Positions 17,232-26,601 of a stretch of 64,000 nucleotides of DNA are shown piece by piece. Positions within the stretch are counted from its first letter, which is position 1. Every line of letters starts with the position of its first letter. Source of the stretch: Neorhizobium sp. NCHU2750 (GTDB lineage: Bacteria > Pseudomonadota > Alphaproteobacteria > Rhizobiales > Rhizobiaceae); NCBI RefSeq assembly GCF_003597675.1, contig NZ_CP030828.1:191001-255000 (forward strand). Reading direction: 5' to 3'. The notes below the pieces were generated by a model, which worked only from the letters and a program-made list of their open reading frames with translations, was not told where the DNA came from and did no database searches. The position numbers and the translations under genes are program-made.

Positions 17232-18215
17232 TCAGATATCGGCGGTGTGGCGCAGATGGCAGGCCGCCTGGTGCATCGCACGGGCCGGCCGAAGCAACGG
17301 GGACACCTCCCTGCAGATCGGCTCGGCGATCGGACAGCGTGTCGAAAAGCGACAGCCGGAGGGCGGATTGGCCGGGCTCGGCAGGTCGCCCTGCAGGATT
17401 ATGCGCTGCCGCTGGCGCTGGGCGACCGGATCCGGCAGCGGCACAGCGCTGAGCAGAGCTTCGGTATAGGGATGGGTTGGACGGGCGAATACGTCGGCCG
17501 TCGGACCAGTCTCGGCAATGCGGCCAAGATACATCACCGCCACCCGGTCGGCGAAATGCCTTACGACCGAAAGGTCGTGCGAGATGAACAGGTATGAGAG
17601 GCCGAAACGCTGCTGCAGCTCGAGAAGCAGGTTGAGAATCTGCGAGCGGATCGACACATCGAGCGCCGAAACCGGTTCGTCGAGGACCAGCAATTTCGGC
17701 TGCAGTGCGATCGCCCTTGCGATGACGATCCGCTGTCGCTGGCCACCGGAGAAGGCATTCGGCTTGCGATCGGCATGTGCCGGGTTGAGACCGACGAGAG
17801 ACAGAAGCTCGGCCACCCGCGCCCGTCGTTCGGCAACAGTACCAACGCGGTGAATCGACAAGGGCTCTGCGATGCTGTCGCCGATGTTCATGCGCGGGTT
17901 GAGCGCAGACACCGGATCCTGAAAAACGATTTGGATGTCCCGCGTACGGTTCTTGGCGTCACTCCCGTCTGTTCGAAGATCCTTGCCATCGAAGCGGATC
18001 AGACCCTCCGTCGGCGTCTGCATGCCGACCAGCGTCCCGCCGAGCGTCGACTTGCCGGAACCGGATTCGCCGACCAGGGCCAGGCTTTCGCCCGGTGCGA
18101 TATCGAGATCGACGCCGTCAACCGCTTTGAGCAGACCCGTAGCCCGCCCGAGGAAGCCCCGGAGGATGGGGAAATGCACCGCCAGGTCGCGGATGGAGAC
18201 GAGCGGCTCAGTCAT
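17232..18215 (-). CDS. Oligopeptide/dipeptide ABC transporter ATP-binding protein, DppF type
   Basis: This 327-residue ATPase has Walker A (GESGSGKST), signature (FSGGQRQR), Walker B (LLVLDEPVSALD) and H-loop (LFISHDLSVV) motifs and the C-terminal CRFSTRCPIAEPIC cysteine-containing oligo/dipeptide domain. The ATG at 18215 overlaps the stop of the DppD-type gene by four bases; a longer frame to 18299 would overlap that gene by 88 bases and lacks support. With its partner it energises the permeases encoded upstream in the operon. Confidence 0.92.
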   Translation of the reverse strand: MTEPLVSIRDLAVHFPILRGFLGRATGLLKAVDGVDLDIAPGESLALVGESGSGKSTLGGTLVGMQTPTEGLIRFDGKDLRTDGSDAKNRTRDIQIVFQDPVSALNPRMNIGDSIAEPLSIHRVGTVAERRARVAELLSLVGLNPAHADRKPNAFSGGQRQRIVIARAIALQPKLLVLDEPVSALDVSIRSQILNLLLELQQRFGLSYLFISHDLSVVRHFADRVAVMYLGRIAETGPTADVFARPTHPYTEALLSAVPLPDPVAQRQRQRIILQGDLPSPANPPSGCRFSTRCPIAEPICREVSPLLRPARAMHQAACHLRHTADI

Positions 18216-19186
18216 GCGATGCCTCCAACGAGGCTCTGATGCCAGCAGGCGGCGTGGCGGCCGGGCCCCGCTGTCGAGAGCACCGGTATACGGCCGCATT
18301 CTTCGTCTGCCAGAGGACAGCGCGTCGAAAAACGGCAGCCGTCCGGCCAGGCACCGATATCGGGAACCATACCCTTGATCGTTGGCAGAAAGGATTTGGC
18401 GTCGCTACCGTCGAGACGCGGAATCGTGGAGAGAAGCAGGCGTGTATAAGGATGCTTCTGCTCGCGGAAAAGGGCTTCGGCCGTACCATCCTCGACGACA
18501 CGCCCGGCATACATAACCGCAACCCGGTCGGCGATGTCGGCAACGACACCCATGTCGTGGGTAATGAGCAATATGGCAGTGCCGGTCTCGGAGCGCAGGC
18601 GCTTCATCAGGTCAAGGATCTGCGCCTGGATGGTGACGTCGAGCGCTGTCGTCGGTTCATCGGCGATCAGCAGGCGAGGGCGGGTGATCAGCGCCATGGC
18701 GATCATCACCCGCTGGCACATGCCACCGGACAGCTCGAATGGATATTGTTTGGCACGCAAGGCGGCTTCGGGGATACCGACTTCGTCCAGCATGGCGATT
18801 GCCCGCCGCCTGGCCTCGCCGTGGCTGACGCCGCCATGAACCAACAGAGCTTCAGCAATCTGCCGTCCGACCGGCATCAGCGGGTTCAGCGACGCGACCG
18901 GCTCCTGGAAGATCATCGACATGTCGTTGCCGCGCAGCCGCTTTAAGGCGGCATCGTCAAGACCGTTGATCTTCCGGCCTTCCAGGAGCACCGAACCGCC
19001 GGAGATCGATGCCACCGGCGGCAGCAGCCCCATCAGGGAAAAGGCCGTCATCGACTTGCCGCAACCGGATTCACCGACCAGACAGACGATCTCGCCAGCA
19101 GAGACGGAAAAGCTGACCCCATCCACAACGGGCTTGCCGCCGATTGCAACGCGCAATTCATCAACCACCAGTACGGGTTCGCTCAT
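18212..19186 (-). CDS. Oligopeptide/dipeptide ABC transporter ATP-binding protein, DppD type
   Basis: This 324-residue ATPase has Walker A (GESGCGKSM), signature (LSGGMCQRVMIA), Walker B (LLIADEPTTALD) and H-loop (ITHDMGVV) motifs, and the oligo/dipeptide C-terminal motif CRFSTRCPLADEEC. The signature SGGMCQR departs from the common SGGQRQR. The ATG at 19186 overlaps the gamma-glutamyltransferase stop by four bases, so the two are translationally coupled. Confidence 0.92.
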   Translation of the reverse strand: MSEPVLVVDELRVAIGGKPVVDGVSFSVSAGEIVCLVGESGCGKSMTAFSLMGLLPPVASISGGSVLLEGRKINGLDDAALKRLRGNDMSMIFQEPVASLNPLMPVGRQIAEALLVHGGVSHGEARRRAIAMLDEVGIPEAALRAKQYPFELSGGMCQRVMIAMALITRPRLLIADEPTTALDVTIQAQILDLMKRLRSETGTAILLITHDMGVVADIADRVAVMYAGRVVEDGTAEALFREQKHPYTRLLLSTIPRLDGSDAKSFLPTIKGMVPDIGAWPDGCRFSTRCPLADEECGRIPVLSTAGPGRHAACWHQSLVGGIA

Positions 19187-20742
19187 GGGGTGGCCTCCCC
19201 CACGGCAGCCCATGGATTGCGCGGATGCACCATGCCGATATTAAGGCCGTCGCGGCATAGCACCAGCGATGGGATGGCGAAGTTGACGGGATAAAGCGTA
19301 TCCTCGATCATCTGCACGTCGTATTCGGCCGAGACAAGGGCTGCCACATCGCTTGCGGCCGCACTATTGACCCGCACCGCGGCACCGCTGACATCGATGC
19401 GTGGCGACGACAGCGCTTTTTCCGGCGAAAGGCCGTAGGCGAGCACATACGCGAGGATCTGAGCGACGGCGGAAACGATCTGGCGTCCGCCGGCGGCACC
19501 CAGTGCCAGTTCCGGCTTGCCGTTCCGGATGGCGATCACCGGGCTCATGTTGGCCAGCGGTTGGCGCCCCGCCGCGAGCGAGTTTGGCCGGCCGGGGCGA
19601 GGATCGAACCACATCATGCCGTTATTGAGCAGGAAGCCCAGTTCAGGAACCACGACTTTCGAGCCGAAACGTGATAGCAGCGTGTTGGTGAGTGAAACCA
19701 TCGTGCCATCGCGGTCGACGACGCTGATATGGCTGGTGCAACTCTGCCCGGCAGCATGGCCGAGACGGCGATATCGATCATCATTGGCATGCTGGAGGGC
19801 GCGGGCAAAGGCGAGGGCGGTTTCGCCCGAAAGCGGATCGGCTGAAGTGAGCGTCGTTTCGAGTTCGAAGAGCGCCTTCAATAGCGTCGGGCCGCCGGAA
19901 AGGCCGGGTACGGCATGGATGGTGCTGCCCTGATACACCTGCGCCTGCGATGTCATCCAGCGGGGGCAATAAGCCGAAAGATCGGTTGCCGACAGTGCCG
20001 AACCTCCAGATGCGAGGTCGGCAACCATCGTCGAGGCGATCTCGCCCTCATAAAAATCACGCGCTCCGGCACGTGCCAGCCGCTCGAGCGTCGCAGCCTT
20101 GGCTGCCATGGGCAGGAATAGCGACTTGCCGCCTTCCGGTACTCGTGGCGCGCGGCCGTCTTTCAGGAAAAGTGCGGCCGAAGAGGGGAAGCGAGCAAGG
20201 TTATGCCCGTCAATGGCAAGCGCCAGTGCCGCATACCAATCCACCTGAAGTCCTCGTTTCGCCTGCTCGATCGCCGGCGCCAGTGCCTCCTCCCAGGAAA
20301 TCGTGCCGAACTTTTCCAGCGCTTCCGCAAGTCCCGCGATGGTTCCGGGAACGCAGATCGAGCCATAGCCGATCAGGTTGCGGTCTCCCTCAACGGCCGG
20401 CCAGCTGAACCAGTCCTCGTCGTTACCGCCGATGACCCCGTAGTCCGCAGGATCAAGGCCTGCAGGCGACACGACGTTGAAATCAAGCACATCCACAGTG
20501 CCACTCGCACCATCTGCGCGCAGCAAGAAGCCGCCGCCGCCAATGCCCGAGAGCCACGGTTCGACCACGCTCAGGACCAGAGCCGTGACGACTGCGGCAT
20601 CTACCGCATTGCCACCGGCCGAAAGCACCCGTGCGCCCGCCTTGGCCGCCTGCCAGTGCTGACAGGCCACCATGCCATTCTTGCTGACCGTCTGGGTCTT
20701 GCCGACCTGCCAACTTTCGCTCGTCGCGCCGCTCATCTTCAT
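19183..20742 (-). CDS. Gamma-glutamyltransferase family (Ntn-hydrolase) protein
   Basis: This 519-residue protein matches gamma-glutamyltranspeptidases: NAVDAAVVTALVLSVVEPW and SGIGGGGFLL in the large subunit, the autocleavage site GQSCTSHISVVD with the nucleophile Thr and conserved His, NTLLSRFGSKV, and the oxyanion-hole region ALGAAGGRQIVS. The family transfers or hydrolyses gamma-glutamyl groups of glutathione and related amides. No signal peptide is visible, unlike many periplasmic members, so it may act in the cytoplasm on imported gamma-glutamyl compounds. It is encoded inside a dipeptide-type ABC operon with four-base overlaps on both sides, which strongly implies a shared substrate. 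Confidence 0.9.
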   Translation of the reverse strand: MKMSGATSESWQVGKTQTVSKNGMVACQHWQAAKAGARVLSAGGNAVDAAVVTALVLSVVEPWLSGIGGGGFLLRADGASGTVDVLDFNVVSPAGLDPADYGVIGGNDEDWFSWPAVEGDRNLIGYGSICVPGTIAGLAEALEKFGTISWEEALAPAIEQAKRGLQVDWYAALALAIDGHNLARFPSSAALFLKDGRAPRVPEGGKSLFLPMAAKAATLERLARAGARDFYEGEIASTMVADLASGGSALSATDLSAYCPRWMTSQAQVYQGSTIHAVPGLSGGPTLLKALFELETTLTSADPLSGETALAFARALQHANDDRYRRLGHAAGQSCTSHISVVDRDGTMVSLTNTLLSRFGSKVVVPELGFLLNNGMMWFDPRPGRPNSLAAGRQPLANMSPVIAIRNGKPELALGAAGGRQIVSAVAQILAYVLAYGLSPEKALSSPRIDVSGAAVRVNSAAASDVAALVSAEYDVQMIEDTLYPVNFAIPSLVLCRDGLNIGMVHPRNPWAAVGEATP

Positions 20743-21650
20743 AAGGCTGCTCCGAAACGCCGTGTGCCGATCGGCGAGGGAATCTCGGCCGGCACGGCGA
20801 AGCGGCCTCTATTCGGTGATGCCGCGTGATGGCGGGAGATTTCCTCGGCGGTTGCGATCCACGTGCCGTTTTCGGCCGTAACCGCGTCGAGAAGCTTTTC
20901 CAACATCGCGATGCGCTGGGCGCGGCCGGAAATCCAGTCGTGCACCGTCAGTGTGAACAGGCCGCCGAAGCGGTGCTGTGCACGCCATTCGTTCAGCCAG
21001 TCGTCCAGCACCTGTGCACCGGAAACGGGCGCCTGGCGGTCGTTGCCGCTGCCCTCGAACTTGAAAAAGATGGCGTCATCTAGAGCCCACTGTACGGGGA
21101 TCTCGACAACGTCGTCGATCTCGTACGGATGGTCGAAGCCCATCAGCGAGCTGTCATAGGCGAGGCCGAGGCGTTTGATTTCGCGCAGCATATGCGGTGT
21201 CATCTCCCATGCCGGCGAACGGAAGCCGACGGGTTTCTTGCCCGTCTGCCGGACGAACAGCTCGAGGCTCGCTTCAAGTGCCGCAGTGAACTCGCCGTCG
21301 TCGATGTCGCGTACCAGCTCGTGGAAATAACCGTGCAAGCCGATCTCGTGACCGGCGTCGAGCAGGGCCGGCAACAGGGCAGGGTCGGATTCGGCGACCA
21401 CGGCCGGCACGTAGAAGCTTGCCTTCACGCTGTAGCGGCCAAACAGGTCGAGAAGACGAGCCATGCCGGAGCGCATGCCGAAACGCCGCAGTTCCAGCCG
21501 GGCGAGGCGGGCGGGAAGGTAATCGCGGTGCTCCCACAGAAATGGCGCGGTGGCATCGACATCGACGCTGAACAGGGCAGCGCTCGTCTTGCCTTCAGGC
21601 CATTGGTAGGAGGGGAAGGGGGCATAGGTGCCGCTTTTCGGTCCGGACAT
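20739..21650 (-). CDS. Polysaccharide deacetylase (NodB/CE4 fold) family hydrolase
   Basis: This 303-residue protein has the CE4-type motifs: FSVDVDATAPF with the catalytic/metal Asp, GHEIGLHGYFHE with the two metal His, and FRSPAWEMTP with the conserved Arg. There is no signal peptide, so a cytoplasmic amidase or deformylase-like role (as in PuuE/allantoinase-like members) is more likely than cell-wall deacetylation. The ATG at 21650 lies 6 bases after AGGAGG and is preferred over an adjacent ATG at 21653. The gene overlaps the gamma-glutamyltransferase start by four bases and may open an N-acyl or cyclic amide bond in the same route. Confidence 0.85.
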   Translation of the reverse strand: MSGPKSGTYAPFPSYQWPEGKTSAALFSVDVDATAPFLWEHRDYLPARLARLELRRFGMRSGMARLLDLFGRYSVKASFYVPAVVAESDPALLPALLDAGHEIGLHGYFHELVRDIDDGEFTAALEASLELFVRQTGKKPVGFRSPAWEMTPHMLREIKRLGLAYDSSLMGFDHPYEIDDVVEIPVQWALDDAIFFKFEGSGNDRQAPVSGAQVLDDWLNEWRAQHRFGGLFTLTVHDWISGRAQRIAMLEKLLDAVTAENGTWIATAEEISRHHAASPNRGRFAVPAEIPSPIGTRRFGAAL

Positions 21651-21666
21651 CATAGTCCTCCTTTCC

Positions 21667-22455
21667 TCAGAGCGGCCGTTTCTTGGCCTGGTAGACGGCG
21701 AGCGAACCGATGGAATTGCCGCCATCGACCGTCAGCGTCGCGCCGGTCACATAGCCTGCGGCATCCGAGGCGAGATAGAGCACGGCGGTCGCGGCATCTT
21801 CCGGCGCGGAAACCCGGCCGAGCGGGATATTGGCGATGACGTTGTCGATATGCTCCTGCGACAGCTGGTTGACGTCACTGCCTGGCGCAAAGCCCGGCTC
21901 GACGATGTTGACGCGGATACCATATGCGGCGAGCTCCAGCGCCAAGCCCTTGTTCAACCGGTCGAGTGCCGTTTTCGAGGTGCTGTAGGGCGCAGCCGTC
22001 AGGCGCATCTTGCGCGAGGCCCCGGACGAGATGTTGACGATCGAGCCCTTGACGCCCTTGGCGATCATCTGCTTGGCGGCCGCCTGCGACAGCAGGAAGG
22101 GCGCGCGAAGGTTGATGTCGAAGATGCGGTCCCAATCTTCCGCGGTAATGTCCAGCAGGAAGCCGGAGGGATAGATGCCGGCATTGTTGACCAGCACGTC
22201 GGCGGCGCCCCATGTCTCCCCCACATGGTCGAAGAGGGCCTTGATGTCGGCATCCTTGGTCAGATCGGCCGCAAAGTGGAGAAGATCGCCGCCGATCTCC
22301 TTCTTGGCCCGTTCGAGACGGGCGTCATCCGTATCGGTCAGGAGCACGGTGGCGCCGGCATCGGCAAAGGCCTTGGCAATCCAACCGCCGAAAATACCGG
22401 CAGCGCCCGTGACGATAACTTTTTTGTCTTTAAAATCCTCGGTAAAATCAACCAT
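21667..22455 (-). CDS. Short-chain dehydrogenase/reductase (SDR)
   Basis: This 262-residue classical SDR has the cofactor motif VTGAAGIFGG, the NNAG motif, the catalytic Ser in VNISSGAS and the YSTSK catalytic pair, followed by PGFAPGSD. The Asp in LLTDTDD suggests NAD(H) preference. The start at 22455 follows CAGGAG and comes 1 bp after the upstream permease stop. It is in an operon with a peptide-type importer, gamma-glutamyltransferase and a deacetylase-family hydrolase; its substrate is unknown. Confidence 0.92.
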   Translation of the reverse strand: MVDFTEDFKDKKVIVTGAAGIFGGWIAKAFADAGATVLLTDTDDARLERAKKEIGGDLLHFAADLTKDADIKALFDHVGETWGAADVLVNNAGIYPSGFLLDITAEDWDRIFDINLRAPFLLSQAAAKQMIAKGVKGSIVNISSGASRKMRLTAAPYSTSKTALDRLNKGLALELAAYGIRVNIVEPGFAPGSDVNQLSQEHIDNVIANIPLGRVSAPEDAATAVLYLASDAAGYVTGATLTVDGGNSIGSLAVYQAKKRPL

Positions 22456-22456
22456 T

Positions 22457-23314
22457 TCAACGACTCCTGGGGTCCAGGCGATCCCGTAGGAAGTCGCCCA
22501 GCACATTGACGGACAGAACAAGAAGAAAAAGCGCGGTGCCGGGGATGACGGATAGCCACCAGGCATTCGCCACATAATTGCGGCCGACGGAGAGCATCGC
22601 GCCCCAGCTCGCCGTCGGCGGCTGCACACCGAGGCCGAGGAAGGAGAGGCCGGCCTCGAACAAAACCATCAGTCCGAATTCGAGCGTCACCACCACGACC
22701 AGTGCACCGGCTATGTTGGGCAGGACGTGCGTGCGCAGCACGCGGACCCAGCCGGCGCCCATGGAGCGGGACAGTCGCAGATAGGACGTATTGGCGATCA
22801 CCAGCGTCTGGCCATAGGCGACGCGGGCGTAACGCGGCCAACGGGTCAAGGCCAGTACCAGCACGACATTCTGCAGACCTGGGCCAAGAGTGGCGACGGT
22901 GATGATGGCCAGCAGAATTGCCGGTACGGACAATACGATATCGACCAGGCGCATGATGATCGTCTCGACAACGCCACGATGCAGTGCGGCGATCATGCCG
23001 AGGATGCTGCCGATGATCCCGGACAACACGACGGAAGCGAAGGCGACAAGGAGCGAAACGCGGGCGCCGTAAATCAGCCGGCTCAACGTATCGCGGCCGA
23101 GTTCGTCGGAGCCGAAGAGGTAATGGGTGTTGCGGATGGCAAAACCCGGTGGTTTCAGGCGTCCGAGCAAATTCTGGGCATTCGGATCGTAGGGTGCGAT
23201 CCAGGGAGCGAAGATTGCCGCTAGCAGGATCGCTATCAGCACCAAAGCGGCAAGCAAAGTACCGAAGGGAAGGCTGCCGACGGCCTCGCGGGTTTTGGTG
23301 AGCACAGCGCTCAT
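22457..23314 (-). CDS. Dipeptide-type ABC transporter permease, DppC family
   Basis: This 285-residue inner-membrane protein has the DppC N-terminal signature (APYDPNAQNLLGRLKPPG, then HYLFGSDELGRDTLSRLIYG), about six membrane helices and the EAA loop with YLRLSRSMGAGWVRVLRTH. The ATG at 23314 overlaps the stop of the DppB-type gene by four bases. A longer reading frame exists but lies inside the upstream gene and is rejected. Confidence 0.93.
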   Translation of the reverse strand: MSAVLTKTREAVGSLPFGTLLAALVLIAILLAAIFAPWIAPYDPNAQNLLGRLKPPGFAIRNTHYLFGSDELGRDTLSRLIYGARVSLLVAFASVVLSGIIGSILGMIAALHRGVVETIIMRLVDIVLSVPAILLAIITVATLGPGLQNVVLVLALTRWPRYARVAYGQTLVIANTSYLRLSRSMGAGWVRVLRTHVLPNIAGALVVVVTLEFGLMVLFEAGLSFLGLGVQPPTASWGAMLSVGRNYVANAWWLSVIPGTALFLLVLSVNVLGDFLRDRLDPRSR

Positions 23315-24249
23315 GAGAGACGCTCCGGCAGACGAATACGGGGGTCGACAAGGCTGTAGAGCATATCCGCCATGAGGTTGAGCAGGATGGCTGCGGCTGC
23401 ACCGATGAGCACCACGCCCTGAACGACTGCAAAATCGCGGGCGCTGATCGCCTGGATCGTAAGCTGGCCGAGCCCCGGCCAAGCGAAGACTGTTTCGATT
23501 ATGATGGCGCCGGTCAGGAGGTTGGCGATCTCCAGCGCGGAAATCGTGACGATCGGCACTGCCGCATTGCGCAACAGGTGGTGGACGATGAGCCGGAAGG
23601 TGGACAAGCCCTTGGCATGCCCCGTGCGGACGTAATCCTTGCCGAGTTCATCGAGAACGGAGGTACGCGTCACTCGCGCAAACGTCGCCATAGAGAGGAA
23701 ACCGAGTGCGAAGGAAGGCATGATCAGGCTCGCGAAGCCGGCAGCGCCTGATGGTGGCAACCATCGCAGCCAGACACCGAAGAACATGATCAACAGCACG
23801 GAGGTCCAGAATGTCGGCATGGATTGCCCGATCAGCACCAGAGCCACCAGCCAGCGGGAGCCCCAGCGGTTGCGCCGGACCGCGACCAGTATGCCGACCG
23901 GCACACCAAGACCGATCGCAACCACCAGAGCGCCGGCGGCCAGTTGTAGCGTATAGGGTATGCGGCTTGCGATGATATCGACAACCGGCAGGTTCTGAAC
24001 ATAGGAATGGCCGAGATCGAAGTGGGCCAGACCACCGAGGAACGACAGGTACTGCATGAACAGCGGCCGATCGAAGCCAAGCGCTGTGCGCATCACGTCG
24101 ATGTCGGCCTGGGTGGCGCCTTGTGGCACCAGCAACAGAACCGGATCGCCGGTCAGCCGCTGCAGAAAAAACACGAGTGTCACGACGCCGAACAGCGCGA
24201 TCATGGCCTGCAGCAATCGTTTGACGAAGAACGCACCCAAAGCAACCAC
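23311..24249 (-). CDS. Dipeptide-type ABC transporter permease, DppB family
   Basis: This 312-residue permease starts at a GTG (24249). It has the DppB-type N-terminus (FFVKRLLQAMIALFGVVTLV, then RLTGDPVLLLVP), about six helices and the EAA-type loop LGKDYVRTGHAKGLSTFRLI. No ATG occurs in frame before the first helix, so the GTG start is likely. It lies about 65 bp after the binding-protein gene and overlaps the DppC gene. Confidence 0.92.
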   Translation of the reverse strand: MVALGAFFVKRLLQAMIALFGVVTLVFFLQRLTGDPVLLLVPQGATQADIDVMRTALGFDRPLFMQYLSFLGGLAHFDLGHSYVQNLPVVDIIASRIPYTLQLAAGALVVAIGLGVPVGILVAVRRNRWGSRWLVALVLIGQSMPTFWTSVLLIMFFGVWLRWLPPSGAAGFASLIMPSFALGFLSMATFARVTRTSVLDELGKDYVRTGHAKGLSTFRLIVHHLLRNAAVPIVTISALEIANLLTGAIIIETVFAWPGLGQLTIQAISARDFAVVQGVVLIGAAAAILLNLMADMLYSLVDPRIRLPERLS

Positions 24250-24315
24250 CTTTCCCGAGGACCGGCGCGCCAGGCGGCGTGCCGGAGCGATTTCGAATTT
24301 GGCGGAAGCCGGTCG

Positions 24316-25815
24316 TCAGTTCTTCCAGCTTGCCCGATTGAGGAAGAAGCTTTCATTGGCGGTCGGCGTCCATTCCAGCTTGTCGGAAGCGCCGTAAATG
24401 ACCGCGGCCTGATAGAGCGGCAGAAGGGGCACGTCCTTGGCCACCGTTGTCGCGACCTCCTTGTAGGCAGCGAGCCGCTTTGCGGCGTCGAGCGTGTTGC
24501 GGGCCGTGTCCAGTGCCGCATCGATCTTCGGATCGGAGAGGGCCGACCAGGAACTGCTGGAATGCAGGAGCGGGAAAGAGATGCCGTCTGCATCCTGGCA
24601 AGCGCAGGACCAGCGGCCGAAGGAGACCGCAGGCTGCTTGGCCTTCTCGGCCTGCACGCGCTGCAGATAGCTGGCGAAATCGACGTTTTCGACATTCACC
24701 TTGAAGCCCACGTCGCTCAGTTGCTGCACCAGTGCCTGGACGATGCGCTGGTCGAAGGTTGGCGAGGTAAGGAAGGCGATCGGCTGGGCAGCCTTGGCGC
24801 TGGCCTTGGTCACCAGTTCCTTGGCCTTGGCGGGATCGAAGGGCAGGCCCTCTATGCCCGGTACAAAACCGGTATAGTCCGGCGAGGCGAGCTGCGAGAC
24901 CGGCTTGTCGTAACCACCGAGCAGGCCGTCGATGATCGACTGGCGGTCGATGGCATAAGCGACCGCGCGGCGCAAGTCGGGATCGTCGAAGGGGGGGATG
25001 GTCGGGTTGAGCTTCAGATAGGCGATGCGTTCGGTGACCGCGGTCAGGACCTTGACTCCGCCAGCCCCCTTCAGCTGCGAGGCGAGGTCTGGATCAAGCG
25101 TGACGGCCAGATCAGCGGTGCCTGCCTTCAGGTCGGCGACGCGGGTGGAGGCATCCGGTACGGCGCGAAAATCAGCATGGGCGAAGACGCCCTTTTTACC
25201 CCAGTACCCGTCGTATCGGGCCAGCACGACATCGACGCCGCGTTGCCACTTTTCGAACTTGTAGGGACCGGAGCCGACCGGTGACAGGTTGAAGGCATCG
25301 TTGCCGATCTGGTCGACCACGTGTTTCGGCACGACGGACAACTTTGCGAGCTGGGCGAGCAGAACCGGGTAGGGGCCGTTGGTGGTGATCGTCACCTCAT
25401 TGGCACCCGAAACAGCCGCGGAGACGATCTTGTTGTACTGGCTGAGCTGCGGGCTTGCGAACTTCTTGTCGATGATGCGGTTGATGCTGAAGGCGACGTC
25501 CTCCGCCGTCAGCTTGGAACCGTCATGGAAGGTGACATCGTCACGTAGGGAAAAGACCACTTCCGTGTCGGACTTGTATTTCCACGCGGTGGCGATCGCC
25601 GGGATGATCTCGCCCTTGTCGTCGCGGGTCACAAGCTGGTCGAAGATGTTGCGATAAACAAAATAGCTATCGGGGTTCCACTGCTTGTGCGGATCAAGCG
25701 AGGAGGGCTCGCTGACGAGATCGATAACGATAGTATCTTTGGCGGCAGCGAATGCGTGTAGCGGAAAGGCAGCGCCGACCAGCGCCGCAAAGGTCAAGGC
25801 TCTGAGTATCTTCAT
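24316..25815 (-). CDS. ABC transporter binding protein, family 5 (peptide/opine type), copy B
   Basis: This 499-residue secreted binding protein has a signal peptide (MKILRALTFAALVGAAFPL, cleavage near AFAAA) and the family-5 motifs SEPSSLDPHKQWNPDSYFVY, FHDGSKLTAEDVAFSINRI and LSPVGSGPYKF. AAGGA precedes the ATG, which comes directly after the stop of the GntR gene. It is a close paralogue of the protein at 15682-17184, so the importer has two solute receptors for one pore. Confidence 0.92.
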   Translation of the reverse strand: MKILRALTFAALVGAAFPLHAFAAAKDTIVIDLVSEPSSLDPHKQWNPDSYFVYRNIFDQLVTRDDKGEIIPAIATAWKYKSDTEVVFSLRDDVTFHDGSKLTAEDVAFSINRIIDKKFASPQLSQYNKIVSAAVSGANEVTITTNGPYPVLLAQLAKLSVVPKHVVDQIGNDAFNLSPVGSGPYKFEKWQRGVDVVLARYDGYWGKKGVFAHADFRAVPDASTRVADLKAGTADLAVTLDPDLASQLKGAGGVKVLTAVTERIAYLKLNPTIPPFDDPDLRRAVAYAIDRQSIIDGLLGGYDKPVSQLASPDYTGFVPGIEGLPFDPAKAKELVTKASAKAAQPIAFLTSPTFDQRIVQALVQQLSDVGFKVNVENVDFASYLQRVQAEKAKQPAVSFGRWSCACQDADGISFPLLHSSSSWSALSDPKIDAALDTARNTLDAAKRLAAYKEVATTVAKDVPLLPLYQAAVIYGASDKLEWTPTANESFFLNRASWKN

Positions 25816-26601
25816 CTAGAATGTCCTTTTTGGCGATGGTTGCTGAAATTCGGGCTTAGCCTTGGCGGCGTCGGACCTGTCACTAGATTTTTTTCGGGCT
25901 CGTGCCACTGCAGACACTTCGAAATTGGATTGCAGAAGCTGATCCTGTGTAAATGCGAAAAAGGCGTCGGCGGTCTTTTTCAGGAATGCCGCAGCCCTGG
26001 CGTTCTGCCCGGTCTTTTTTGCTTCGATGAATTTGGTCCAGTCGGTTGGCGGCAATCGGGTTGCACACCCGGCCTCCAGAAAATTCAGATAATATTCCGA
26101 GCGATCCCACAGATTGGCGAGCCAGCCCGACAAAAGCGGTGCCTTCAGCTGGCCGGCGACCAAATCGCGAACCTCTCGGTCGTAACCGCGCAGCAGGGCA
26201 ATATTGTCGGCCGACAGCCGAGGCTGGGCAGCCAGTGCCGTCTGCATCGTGCAAATCGCTTCGATGCGCCCGATATCGGCCTCAGACAGATCGACATCGG
26301 CGAGCAGGGGCTCAAGCTGCCGGCGACCGAGCGCGATCTCACGCAGGCCGACCGCAGTGATCGGCGCCACTTTCCAGCCGCTGCGAGCTTGCGACGAGAC
26401 GAAGCCCCGGTGGGACAGGCGGACAAGCACTGCGCGGATGATCCCGCGCCCCAGTTTGTAATGGCGACACAGAACCTGTTCCGACAAGCGCTCTCCGGGA
26501 AGAAGCGCGCCCGCAAGGATATCGTGACGGATTTTCGTTTCCGCCACCGTGACGATGTCGGTCGATATTTTCGGGAGAAATGGGCTTTCAGTATCAAGCA
26601 T
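25816..26601 (-). CDS. GntR family transcriptional regulator heading the peptide/gamma-glutamyl operon
   Basis: This 261-residue regulator has a GntR winged helix (about residues 18-85, ILAGALLPGERLSEQVLCRH and LGRGIIRAVLVRLSHRGFV) and a helical FCD-like domain (about 90-215). The C-terminus is a basic, probably disordered tail (RARKKSSDRSDAAKAKPEF). It is the first gene of the ten-gene operon. A perfect 10-bp inverted repeat lies 6 bp before its start, suggesting autoregulation. No strong ribosome binding site is visible, so expression may be low. Confidence 0.88.
   Translation of the reverse strand: MLDTESPFLPKISTDIVTVAETKIRHDILAGALLPGERLSEQVLCRHYKLGRGIIRAVLVRLSHRGFVSSQARSGWKVAPITAVGLREIALGRRQLEPLLADVDLSEADIGRIEAICTMQTALAAQPRLSADNIALLRGYDREVRDLVAGQLKAPLLSGWLANLWDRSEYYLNFLEAGCATRLPPTDWTKFIEAKKTGQNARAAAFLKKTADAFFAFTQDQLLQSNFEVSAVARARKKSSDRSDAAKAKPEFQQPSPKRTF

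Noticed and set aside
22338..23432. 364-codon minus-strand frame overlapping the DppC-type permease
   Set aside because: Arg/Pro-rich translation in a shifted frame of the permease gene; the permease frame has clear motifs.
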